From Talinum fruticosum (Eukaryota; Streptophyta; Magnoliopsida; Caryophyllales; Talinaceae): a stretch of DNA of 64,000 bases. The stretch lies in the NCBI GenBank assembly GCA_021018815.1, contig JAITYX010000003.1, forward strand, positions 2,728,001 to 2,792,000, written 5' to 3'. Below the pieces are notes generated by a model. That model was not told the DNA's origin, searched no databases, and was given only the letters and a program-made list of their open reading frames with translations. The translations under genes were made by a program, and so were the position numbers. This document shows positions 10,266-22,200 of this stretch, piece after piece; the stretch's first letter is position 1; each line of letters opens with the position of its first letter.

Positions 10266-11706
10266 CTAAACAACAATTAAAGCAAGAAAAACAAGTAGAT
10301 TATCTTTGTCTTCTTTTGCTTGCTCCCCATCTATCAAACATCTCTTGGCCAATTGGTCGCACTTCTCCTTCCATTCATCCGAAGATTCAATAACATCTAT
10401 ATGGTCTTCATCTCTCCTTTGTCGTCTTGATTCCCTCATATCATAATATTCTTCCATAGGATCTATAGCCATCTCTTTTCTAATAAGATTATGAAGAAGG
10501 CAACAAGCCTTGACAATTCTATTCACCGTACGGACGGGATAAAATGGGGGACTCCTAAGAATAGCCCAACGCATCTTCAATACACCAAAACATCTCTCTA
10601 TTACATTCCTAGCGGATGAATGCTTCATATTAAATAACTCTTCTGGAGTTGTTGGTCGGAAACCATCTCTCCATTCATTTAGGTGGTATCTTTGTCCTCT
10701 ATAAGGGGCAAGGAAGCCTTCGAGTTCATAAAACCCGCATCTACAGGGAAATATTGTCCTATAATATATAGAGAAAAGTTAAAATATAACTCCTAAACTA
10801 TTTTTGAAAAAAAAAGAATTATTTTAAGGAATTACTTGCTTTCCACGTGTGACTTTTAACCCATCTCTTCGACTAATCGCATCCCGAAGAACTCTACTAT
10901 CGGCTGCGGATCCCTCCTAACCCGATAGAACATATATAAATTGCATGTCTTGTGAACAAGCAGCTAACAAGTTCATGGATATTTCACCCTTATGATTTCG
11001 ATATCTAGCCTTGTCCACTTCCGGCACCCTCATCTTTATATATGTTCCATCTAAAGCACCAATGCAATTCTAAGATCCAAGACAATATCACCAAGTTAAG
11101 TTAACACTCATGAAAAAAAAATCTATAAGAAAATAATTGTTAAAAGCATTACAAGGTACAATTTATACCTTGAACCGTTTCCATCTTTCATCTCTAGAGT
11201 TCTCTTCAATAGGCTTCGGTTTTTTAGTAATACACTCTGCAATCTTATAACGCCCTTCAACACCTTGTTAAAATACTCACCGATAGTCCACCCCGACCTC
11301 TTAAATGCATTATGTACAATCCGATTTTTTGTATGATGAGCAAGAATATTTAGAAATAAAGCCACTTGCTCTTCCAATGGGACATGTTTACTATTGTCCA
11401 ACTTCCCTATTGTTCTTAGCATACTGCACAACTTAAAGAAAGTATGTCTATCCATTATAAGATGGTCGATGCATTTTGTATCACTCTCGGGAATAAAGCC
11501 ATTTACGTAGTCAATTCTCCAATTTGTATGCTCGACAAAGAGTATGACTTCTTTAAAGAGTACTTTTCTTTGTGGTACTTCAAGATATGACAAACAATTT
11601 GAAAAAATAAGTCAATGACATTCAAAACTTCCAACCAAACTAAGACCAAGCTTGCGAATTGCTTTCTCTTCTTTGTTTTCCTTGTGGCTAAGTTCAAACG
11701 AGCCAT
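10266..11706 (-). pseudogene. PIF/Harbinger transposase (HARBI1-like DDE), broken
   Basis: This is a transposase of the PIF/Harbinger superfamily on the minus strand. The N-terminal part (11593 down to 11169) has ESDTKCIDHLIMDRHTFFKLC and FLNILAHHTKNR. Intron 1 is 11168-11070 (GT-AG). Exon 2 starts NCIGALDGTYIKM, with the first catalytic Asp, and carries SAADSRVLRDAI, with the second. Intron 2 is 10835-10759. Exon 3 starts GQYFPVDAGF and leads to RNVIERCFGVLK, with the catalytic Glu, and a C-terminus at 10266. Damage: an in-frame TAG at 10919-10917 where the family has Trp (LSG-W-EGS), a frameshift near 10720, and further shifts in exon 1. The intron positions show this is a genomic copy. Terminal inverted repeats were not found. 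Confidence 0.85.
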
Positions 11707-12117
11707 AGCTACAAATTAAGTAAAGGAAATCAATATCAAGCAATTGTCTCCACTTATGAATAACTAACCTAATCTCCTTATAAAACAAGAATTCAACAAT
11801 CAAGTACTTTTGGTCACTGTAATCTTCAAAGTAGAAGTAGATTGAAATCTCTCCTTTTTCAAAGACTTAACCTTCACAAATAAAAGCGTCACTTAATCCA
11901 CTTATGATTAGTTAACCGGCTTACAAAGAGTGATATGGATGGCATCATTTACATGCCATTGATATAGCTTTTTGCATTTCTTTTTATTTAAAAGATATTG
12001 TAATGCTCCGATGGCAAGAACGCATTTGGACTTCATGTTGGGTTGGTAAGTTTAAACTGTGACTTTAAAATTAATTGACTAAGATAACCTGGATGATTTA
12101 AAACTTAATTATCTCTC

Positions 12118-12156
<39 letters not shown>
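11707..12156. other. AT-rich spacer with TA microsatellite
   Basis: No coding signal is seen. A (TA)n run of about 33 bp lies at 12122-12154, directly before the first glucosidase-like exon. The right end of the Harbinger element should lie in this stretch, but no clear terminal inverted repeat was recognised. Confidence 0.6.
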
Positions 12157-12158
<2 letters not shown>

Positions 12159-12789
12159 CTGGATATTGAAGGTAATATGGAGCCATTCATTTATAGAGAT
12201 TACCCAAGCTCCATGAAGGAGTCGGTGAAAGGACTCCCATAATTCATCAAAGATGAAAAGAAGATGGTGAAAAAGCATGTGACTACATTGGCATCAATTA
12301 TTACACAACAAGATATGCTAAGAAAAGTTGCTCTGTGGACTCTTAGAAAGGACTCATCACAGTCCAATACCTTAAAGACGAGGGTACTTTCAACTGTTCA
12401 TCCTTCTTAATTTCTCTCGTAAAATTAGATTGAATATGAGACTGGGGATTATGTACTTGTTGTGTCCAGTATCGGGTTAAATACAACAAAGACAATTAAT
12501 CCAACTAGACTAGTTAGTTATTCCATTGTTAGCTCATTGTGATCCAATATGAAACTAAATTGATCCAAACATATCAAAGATTATTCATTATGGCTCGAAG
12601 CAAGTACTTATGTATGTGATTATGTACTCGTTGTTCCTAAAATGCAAGTGGATCAAAATGGGAACTTAATAGGGGAACAAGCTCAAGGGCGGGACGAAAT
12701 TTATGTGTATCCCGATAGGCCGAGGAATCTGCTCCTCTATGTTAAGGAGAAGTACAATGATCCCGAAATCTACGTCACTGAAAATGGTG
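12157..12789 (+). pseudogene. Family 1 beta-glucosidase gene fragment (two exons)
   Basis: Two pieces match plant glycoside hydrolase family 1 beta-glucosidases. Piece 1 (about 12195-12360) has YRDYPSSMKESV, DEKKMVKK and, after a frameshift, CDYIGINYYTTRYAKK. Piece 2 (about 12640-12789) has VDQNGNLIGEQA, VYPDRPRNLLLYVKEKYNDP and IYVTENG, which contains the catalytic nucleophile Glu. Piece 2 is followed at once by GTGAG, a splice donor at the place where these genes commonly have an intron. A TAA in piece 1 (before FIKDEK), the frameshift and the absence of the N-terminal half with the acid/base Glu make it a relic. Retained introns indicate a duplicated genomic fragment, not a retrocopy. Confidence 0.8.
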
Positions 12790-13773
12790 AGTTAATTTCT
12801 CTCATCTATTGTATTTTCTTCAAGTATATTTACAAAGGATGTATCACCTACTTTCTCTTGGCATTAATTCACCAAAAGACAGAAGTATACATGAAAATGC
12901 AATTATTTTTCTATAAAGTTAACGAATAAGACATCATTAACTATAAAAACCAAATTTTCGGAATCCGAACCCAATTTCCGAATCCGAAAAATATGACCAT
13001 TTGAAATCACGTTGTCTCATAATCCTAGCCCCGAAATTTACACTCGAGCTTAATAAATGAAGCTATTAGTTTCGAGAATGGATACCATCACAAGCAACCA
13101 AGAAGCCCACAACCAACTAGGAATCACACCATGTACAGCCTCACTAGTATAAGCACACCCTAACTTAACCACAAATAGTGTATGCGTGCAACAACAGAAA
13201 ACCAAAATAAGGAAACAAACAGTGAAGAACAACACATATAGTACAGGCACAATTGATCAATCTGGAAAGATGCATTAATTACGGCTAATTAGGAGTAAAG
13301 ATGAATTAATTCCTAGCAATTACAATAATGAGAAACATTCCCCGAGCAGAAATTAAAAACATTCCCAACAATTTGTCACATTATAATGAGAAAAAAGCTC
13401 AATCTTTTTCCCTTTAATTATCCAATATGAAATCAAAAACATTCCCAGATAGAAACAAAAAGGAAAATTACAATAAAATCTGTAGTCAAATTAAGCATCT
13501 AATCATATCTCCAAATTCATAATTCTAAATAGCTAGCAAATAAACTATCCAAGTCGAACTATGGACAACTAAATCCGAATCTCATTTCCTAGTTAACTAA
13601 ATTTACTCAAAATCACAAAACCTACAATTACCCATGGAATCATAATTAACCCATTATTAAATCTACCATTATAAATTATCCCCTTCATACCCATATGCCC
13701 ATTATTCATTTTCATGATTTGAATATTATATTTTGTGGGGTTGACCGGCATGTTGGCCTCTTATTTATACCCG
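12790..13773. other. AT-rich intergenic stretch
   Basis: No gene is recognised. The next glucosidase exon, expected after the ENG donor, is not seen. Around 13735-13770 the sequence becomes more GC-rich, with CTTATTTATACCC, a possible TATA element just left of the inverted repeat. Confidence 0.5.
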
Positions 13774-13914
13774 CTAAAGGGTGGACATGATATGAGGGGA
13801 TTTTTCCCAGTGCCGCTATTCGCCACCGAACGTCGGGAATTGATGAAGAAGGATAATTTTCAATCCGCAGAGAAGCTTACCGAAAAATCCCCTCATATCA
13901 TGTCCACCCTTTAG
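13774..13914. repeat. Perfect 33-bp inverted repeat with 75-nt loop
   Basis: Arm 1 is 13774-13806 and arm 2 is 13882-13914. The arms are exact reverse complements over 33 positions, beginning CTAAAGGGTGGACATG and ending with its complement. The 75-nt loop contains CGCCACCGAACGTCGGG and is not repetitive. Such a hairpin could be a tiny foldback/MITE element or a precursor of small RNAs. No direct duplication was found flanking it. Confidence 0.85.
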
Positions 13915-13959
13915 TCATATGCTTAGAAAAAGGAAGACCCGTAAAAGAAGAAAGAGATT

Positions 13960-14440
13960 GAAAATTACCGGTGAGTAGTGATTGAGAGACGAACTGGATC
14001 TCGAAAAATTTGTGCTCGAAACCCTAGCTGTGGATAGGGATGAACCATGCAGCGATCGTCCTCAACAAGTCGACCAAAGCGGAGCAGAGCCGGAGCCGAT
14101 GGCGATGGCTGGGTAGGAAGAGAGAGGGAGAATGGGGAAGGGGAGAGAGAGAGAGAGAGAGACAAAATAAGAGTTGGTGTTTTCTCGGTAAAGAAAAGAG
14201 TCGGACGAGAAGAGACCACAGAGAAACTCGAGCTAGAGCACAGAGAAATCAGCACTACTAGAGATTGAATAAGGAGAAAGAAAGAGGAGAAAGAGAGCTT
14301 GAGCCATGGCACCGCGAGTAGAGAGACAGACGAGAGGGAGAGCGTCATAGCCGATGCGTGAGAAGAGAAGTGAAAAGAGGAGAGAGACTGAACAGCCCGT
14401 AAGGTCGGGTTTTGATTACAAGGGCCCAAAACCGATTACA
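13960..14440. other. GA-rich, gene-start-like segment
   Basis: GA repeats (an AG run at about 14142-14162) are read as CT-rich on the minus strand. AAACCCTAG (a telo-box on the minus strand, TAGGGTTT) lies at 14019-14027, and an ACCGGTGAGT splice-donor-like site is at 13968-13976. These resemble the 5' untranslated exon of a plant gene, but no protein-coding exon can be attached on either strand. The open frames here follow from the low-complexity sequence. Confidence 0.35.
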
Positions 14441-16261
14441 TAGAATGAGGTAATTAGGATTGTTTAGGGTAAGCCCATGTTATTCTAATTACATCTTTCT
14501 ATGTTATTGTAATTGCAAGGTAGTTTTGATTGCATGCATTTTTTTTCAACCAAACGCAGACAATGTAACGAATTATGTTATTTTAATTGCATTACCACTC
14601 TTAATACCTCCAACCAAACGAGCCCTAACATATTTGGTTGCAACTTTGTAATGCAATCAAAATTGCATTATAATCACATTAACCTCTACCTATGCAATTA
14701 CAATTACTTGTACATTTACTAAACAATCATGATTACTTTCATCCTTGTGATAAAATATTAACGCTAGTTCCAATAATTTTTTCTCTCTTTCTCTCCCTCC
14801 CTCTCTCTATTCCATATCCTTTCTCTCATTCCTTCTTGGCAAGCAAAAATTCATCCATTTGAGAAGGAACTTGATTTTTTCTTCTATTATCTTAATATAT
14901 GATATGATTGGTTGATCATTAAGAGAAAAATTCAACTTTAATATTTTGGATTCAAAATTTAACTATTCAATTAAAAAGATAAAATAAGTTTAAGTTAATA
15001 TTTTTAGATCAAAATTTTTTTACTTGTCAACATTTATCTTTAATTTAATAAATATTTATCATAAATAAAATAATTTAAGTTTGTATATTTTATCAATAAA
15101 AAAATTCAAAACTTAATTATATAATGGAAGAGATTAAAGAAAACTCAAATATAAATATACGAGTTTAAAATTTTGTTATTTGGATAGCATTTATCTTCAT
15201 TATGATAATCATTTATGGCCACTAGAATAATCCAATTGATATTTTTTGCTACCAAAAAAATTAAAATTAGAAAATATGACATAAAAGATTAGAAAAATAT
15301 CAAATATGATTTCGAATTTAAAATCTTTTTGTGTGGATAACATTTATATCTATTACGATATTTATTGCCATTAGAATAATATAGTTGACATTTGCCACAA
15401 AAGAAATAAAACTTGATTATTTGATATAAAATATTTTTAAAAGCTCAAATCTAAATATCTAACTCAATTTTTTATTGAGGTAACATTTATCTCCGCTACA
15501 ATAATTTAATTACTATTTTTTGCCATTTGAAATAATTCATTACCTTTGTGATTACATTACACTTATTCTATAACCAAACATGTGAATGTAATTGTTGTCT
15601 CATTACATTACATACCTAATTACATTACATATTTGATTACATTACACACCTATTGTATTACATCCAACTAAGCACCACATTATTGTACGAGTCTATCTAC
15701 ACTCTTGGGAGTTCTATATATTTAAATCTATTAGTCAATTTTTTCCAAAAAAACAAAATACATAAAATCAACGGTAGCAATAATGTCAATCTAGTGAAAA
15801 TTTTAAAATAAAATCAAAACTAATAGTACAGTTAAAAAAGAGAAAAATTACTTTTTTAAAAATCTTATTGGCATAATCGTCGTTCGTTTCAAAATATATG
15901 TCACTTTAATTAACATTATTCATTTTACTCTGTTGCTTTATATTTTCAATAACATATTAATAACTAATTTACTAATTTTATCTTTATAAATTTTTTTATT
16001 AACTTACTATATTTTTAATGAAATTTTGAAATAAGATGACATTTCAATATAAATTTTATTATAAATTTTATATTCTTTTGTATTGCTTATAAACCTTAAA
16101 GCAACCACTATTTTAAAATGGAGTTGATCCATGGCTCGAAGAAATCCATGGCAACATCCTCACTGACGGACGAAAGTGCCGCCATATTTAACCTCTGAAA
16201 TCTACACTGCCAGCTAGGGTAGGTAGTAGAACTAGGAAGCGCCTTACCTTAGTCTTCAAGA
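14441..16261. other. AT-rich intergenic region upstream of the exonuclease gene
   Basis: No coding region is seen. GCATTACC/ATTACATTAC-type words recur at 14480-14720 and again at 15540-15680. CCAACCAAACGAGCCC at 14612-14628 resembles ends of Harbinger or hAT MITEs (GGGCTCGTTTGGTTG on the other strand). The last 150 bp before 16262 should contain the promoter and 5' UTR of the exonuclease gene; no clear TATA box is visible. Confidence 0.5.
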
Positions 16262-19200
16262 ATGGCTTTCTGCCCAGCTTTTTCTAGGATTTCAATGTTT
16301 CGACATTTTTCGACCTCTTTTTCTTTAATCTCTTTACCCGCTTTCCCTCTCTCTTCTCCTTCTCCTGTTTCCCTCGCTCGTTGCCTGGCTTTATCAGCTT
16401 CTCTTTCGAAACAAGACTCAAGTAGTACTGTCGATTCATCTTCCTCTATCCGAACCATGAAACGTACTTGGAAACCCATATGCTTATACTACACTCAAGG
16501 GAAGTGTACCATGGTAAGCTTATTTAGAAAAATAAAATCATTTATTCATTTACAGTTTACGTTCAACTATGGTGTATATGTTGGGTTGGGGAGGGGGTTA
16601 TTTTGTTAAAAATATTGATGGGTTTGGAATTGGACGGTAGATGATCGGCTTAATGGGGTTTAAGTTGTTTCGCATTTGAGTGTTGACTATTTGCCTTGGA
16701 CATGTTTTGCACACCACATGTTCGATAAAATGTCCTAGTGAATGGAGTGGCGGGATTTGTCTCCAGCTTGGTCTTTTATTGGGTTCTCTTAATATTGCTA
16801 TGTGAGATGCCGAAGTAGGTTCATCAAGTTTTCGCCAAATAGCCAACTCGCTTATGATTTGTTGCTTCTAATTATGCCTTCTTCAATGTTATGGGAGTCC
16901 TTGTTTATGCTTCCACTATACTGAACGAAGTATCACATGGATAACGGAGAATACTCTGGCAAAAGATTGTAGGACAACTTTGAGATTAAGTTGTGTTAAA
17001 TATTACCACAAATTCCTTTCTTCCTTGATTGCTACAGATTTCAAATAGGAATCATTGCTGATTTTACTACTAAAGATGTCAATTTCGTTTAAGTGGCAGT
17101 GTATCCACTATCTGCTATTAAGAAAAATTTGATCATTGGTCTTATAACACCAATTATTATAAAATAGAATTTGAAGCTTTGTCTTCGTCAGAGTCAGATG
17201 TTATGTGAAACATCACTATCTGTTGCACTTTTCTGAATGTTACTAACTTGGCCAACTGCCTTTTAGAGAACATGCACTTGATAGGGCTTTGTGCCGATCA
17301 AGGAATTATGTGTTAGACGTTGAGGCCCTATATAGAGAGTATTCTGTTTTTAATTTCTAAATTCCTTATATCTTTACTTGTTGTTCTATCTTGTATTCCT
17401 TGAGTTTAGGTAGTTGGCTATCGCATTGAGCTCCCTAAACCTGATCTTGCCTTCTTGTTGCTAGGTTAGCATGCATAGATTTTGCTATGCATCTCTATTT
17501 CACTGTTTAATGTCATATTAATTCCTATTATTTGACTTCTGCCAGAATTATTTCATGTCTTCAATGCCTTTTAATATTACTGCCTATGTGTTTCAGTTTT
17601 GTCCATTATTTTTTCGGATAATTGAAAATGTTACTTTTGGCTTCCTTTTTTTTGTTGGGCATGGATTATAAGAGTATTAAAAAAAAAAAAGCTTTTTTCT
17701 TCAATGTATTTCTACTTCTCTCCTTTTGTGTTTTTCCTTTAGAATAGTAGTAAATGGTTTTTTCAATTAGATTCTAACCAAAAAAAAAAAAAAAAGAAAG
17801 GAATATCTCCTAGTGTTTAAACTCTATGAAACCTGCTTTGAAAATGTTTTGGGCGTGTGTGTCTCTTAGAAACCACCTCTTTGCTTGCAAGGATAAGACT
17901 TGCCTAGTTGCATCTAATTAGGTTATTGTTGTTTTTCCACAATGGTTTTGATTACTGTAATTTATAGGTGGTTCCAATAGCATAATAATTTCTATCAAGT
18001 CATTGCCACTGTTCAGTCTTGCTGTCAACTCTTTTTTGTTGTATATATATTTTTTTATTTTTTTATGGTATTGATTTAAGCACTTTGAGGCCTTGGCTTT
18101 ATGCTCAAAATTTTGAACCTCTAAGAAAGAAGCAGAAGTTCTTAGCTGCTCCATGGATGAGATGTGGACACCCTTGTCTAGTGCTTCATCATTTTTAAGG
18201 GATATGGTGACTCATGGTCTTATATCCAGCCAGTAAGAACCAGTTGTGGTTGCTCTGTATGATCTGTCTTCTTTGATCTTTCACCAGTACTTTCCTATAT
18301 AAATCTGTTTTTCATTCTTTTGTTCTTGGCTCCTTGAGGTTCCATTCAATTAATGTGGAGCATTGGAGTCTTATAGATTTAACATTCCTTTCGCAACACA
18401 CATGTTGTATATTACTTTCAAACATTTTGCCGGCCTATAATAATTTCACCACTTGCTCGTGCAAGAGCACCCCTCTTTGGATACTGGTCCGGAGCATTTT
18501 ATCAGGAAAAGCTACGCATAAAGAGGTCTTCAACCTAATATAAAAGCAAAGCATATAAAGCATTGTTGCTGCAAAATTCAAATGTAAATTGAGGGTTTTG
18601 GCCTTGTAGAAGCTTGACATAAAACTACCCTTGACGCTTCGTTTTGGCAAACAGTAACTCATTGCTTTAGGAATTAATAGCTGAAGCTTGATGTCATGCT
18701 CTACTCCTTAACGGGCTCTCTTCCCATCTTTTCTGGATTTAAGCATCAACAAATTGCTGATATTCTCTCTAATCAGGTTAGATTCTATGTAGTACGAGGA
18801 AGGGAGCAGTCAAGATGGATTTGCTTTGAAATAAGCTAGACTGAATTTCAATTATAATTTTACCTTCTTCTGTGACAAATAAAGCAAAATGATATTTTCC
18901 TAACTTGGTCGATTAAACTTTTTGTTTGATCTCGTCGCGGTTGATTTCCATCAAACTCAAATAAGATGCAGTAATTCTTTACATTTTAGCATTTTCTTCT
19001 TTCACTGATGACACTTTTAGCTATACTTGCCTGAAATTGCACACTAAAAATATTGTTTAAAGTTCACCGAGGAGAAAAGGCTCAAGTTTCCTGCTTTATA
19101 TATTCTGTAAGGAAGTTGATGCTTTGTTTGGGCTAATTAGATTGACTCTATGAGCACCAGAGCTAATCCTATGGTACTTTTGCATCAGGTCTGGTGATTG

Positions 19201-22200
19201 ATATGAGGTTAGTGGATGTTATGCACTTTTTGTGGCTGTAATCATTGATGACTTGGTGTTATTCTATGTTTCAAAGCTTTTTCAAGGACAGGTGAAAGAG
19301 ATTTATGTTTCAAATTTCTCAACTTGGGGGAACTATATGGGCTGGGTTAAACAAGTATTCCCTTGCTAGGGTAACTTGATAACTTTCTTCAAGTATGGGT
19401 CACAGTCTTTCCATTTGGTGTGTTCTATGCTTTAGTGAGTGATTAAAGGTTGATGAATTGACTCATCTCACAGATTTTAATTACTGGCATTTCTTCTCTA
19501 GGGTTTTAGGTTTAACTTTTAGTTCATCCATAGGAAAAGAGATTACATTGGATCTTCATGTGCATTTGGAAAAAGAGCCAAGGAGTTGACAAGCTTGGAA
19601 CAGGAGGGGTGGGGCCATGGGCACCTGACATCATTTATGATTGCTGAGTTTTGAGAAAGATGTTCGTTTGGATTTCTCATCTCCAGTTTTCTTTTTACTT
19701 CTAGGATATTTTACTCTTGCTTATAAATGTTGCTAATTTTATATCTTCTTTCCATAACGTTGTTATTTAGCTAATTTTTCTAGGCATGTTTCCAGTTTAG
19801 AACACAAGATTTTGTGATTTTTCGCTTAATGGTGTTTATATGCAGATGGATGATCCTCTCCATTTGGATAAGTTCGGTCACAGTTGCTCTGAGCCCCTTG
19901 AAGTAAATATTTCTGTATCTGAAAACCTATGTTCACAGCTCGTAGATTTCTTTTTGGTGCTTGATTTAGAAGGAAAAGAAGAGATTCTGGAGTTCCCAGT
20001 CATCATGGTTGATGCTAGAACAAGGAAACCTGTCAATTTGTTCCACAGGTTCTATTCTTTTCCCTCTGGATAAATCCACATCTACACAATATCGTTATAA
20101 TATAAGCATTGTAGGAAGCTTCTTTTTAAATGTTATATTGCCGATGATGCTATCTCTGTCAATTGCATGCGATTTGGTGTCTTTGAGCCGCCCACAACCA
20201 TGCATGTGTCCCACCCCTTCCCAGCTTAGTTCCATTGACAGTAATTATTTATTTGCAATGACAGCCATGTAAAGTAAAATCCCATTATGTCCACGAGCTT
20301 CTTTTGGGATTTTTTTTTTTGGGGGGTTTACCTTATGGGACGAGAAATAATGTGGCAACATATCCCTACCATGCTAAATAATCTACTAACTTGGGAAGTC
20401 CAAATTGGTAATTGTTCTAAAAGTGGGAATTTCTTCACGTTGATAGGCCTGGAACCTTATTAACTTAATATATTTGATAGAAATTCCCAATGCAGGACAA
20501 GTCCCTCTACTTGTATTCCTCTGCTATCCTATGTGACATTATTTCAGATATCGTTTTTCCAACTGTCTTGATACTGTAACTCAAAAAAATTTATAAGTCC
20601 CAAATCCCCTAGCCTCCTACCCTCTCCCCCTCCAAAAAAAAAAAAAGAAAAAAGCAAGAGACAGATAGATTCATAATTGTTTGTCTAAGCATTATTGTTA
20701 TACTTCATAATTTTCATCACATTTTCTGGTCAAGATTTCTTTCTTTTTTTTTTTTTTTTTAACTCATGTTTTCTTTCTTATTCTCTTTCTTGTAATTCTG
20801 CAATGGGCATTGTCTGCTTTCTACATTCTGTACCTGTCATTGAGGTTGTGACTTGTGAGTTTAATTTAGTTTGTTCCTGTTTAGCATGCTGTTTGTTCAA
20901 TTTACTTCCTTTATATGTTCCACAGGTTTGTGAGGCCTTCAAAAATGGCTGACCAGAGGATAAAAGAATACATTGAAGGAAAATATGGAAAACTAGGTGT
21001 TGATCGGTGTGTTCTCTAACTCCTCGAGGACATTTTCGACTCTTCTTTGTTGTGACTTGAGTTTTGCTTGGAAAATAATGCTTGCTCAGAAAATTGTGAG
21101 TTTATCGAGTCTGTAGTCTCCCTCTAGCCATTTATGTTTGCCAACATGCTTTATAATGTTGATGATTTAAGGAGCGCACCTCATCTCATGCAGCATTGAA
21201 AGAGCAGTATGATGGTCAAGCTGTGGAAAAGATTTTCCTGAAAAGAATACTGCGAATAGAAGAAAAGGATGACACTCAAGCAAAATATTTTATTGAGATT
21301 AGCATTAATAATGTCATATACTGATTATCATTACTTGCATTTCTCTTATTACAACATGTTTGTGGATCTTTTTAGTTTAGTGTTCCATCCTAAGCACTTT
21401 TGTTGTGGCTATGGCTGGCTACTCTCATTCTGGTTGCTAGACTGTGCAGTTCTAATTTTATTTGTAGTAAGTAGTGTGCTGATGTGATTAAAATAAATAT
21501 TTGCAGTGTCTGGCATGATACAGCAATGCCGTTTAATGATGTAATCCAAGAATTTGAAGCATGGATGACTCACCATAACTTGTGGAAAAAGGAGCTTAAC
21601 GGACCTTTAGAGAGGGCTGCCTTTGTTACTTGGTGAGTTCTTTGCGCCAAGATTTGGTTTTCCAAATCTTCTCCCTTTATAAGCGCTGGATTTTTAAAAA
21701 ACATAATTGTAGGGCATAGAGACATGCTTCATATTGCTTTAATTGTATAGAGAAATGCTTCATTTTATATTTAATATATAATTAAGATTCTTCTTTTAGT
21801 GTTGAAATATCTTAATTTAACATAATAGGGATCATATACTTATTTTTTTTTTTTTTTGGTTTGATCATAACATTAACTTGTATATGGAAATTGCTGTTGT
21901 GGATCTAGTCGTGTTGCCGGTTTTTTGTTGAAGGGGGAGGATGAGCTGTCTAGCCAGGTTAGGTCTGAATATTTTAAGCTGAAAGCTCCACCTGCAAAGA
22001 GAATCTGCCTGGGAGGTTTTGAGGATTGCCCCTATAAAGTTGAAGCCCGAAATTTAGGATGGAACATTGATGCTTCTAGAGAGAGAATGTACTAATGGCC
22101 TGCAGAAAGTGTAGAATACTTGGATGATCTCCTTGGTGATATATCCCTTTCTATTTACTCTTTCAGATGGAATTTGGTGATTTATCCCTTTGTTTTCACT

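Noticed and set aside
9240..12010. Terminal inverted repeats of the Harbinger element
   Set aside because: TTAGGGCGATGC near 9253 looked like a possible end, but no reverse complement was found on the right side.
13965..14429. 154-codon minus-strand open frame
   Set aside because: It follows the GA/CT low-complexity sequence; the protein is Ser/Leu-rich without any domain.
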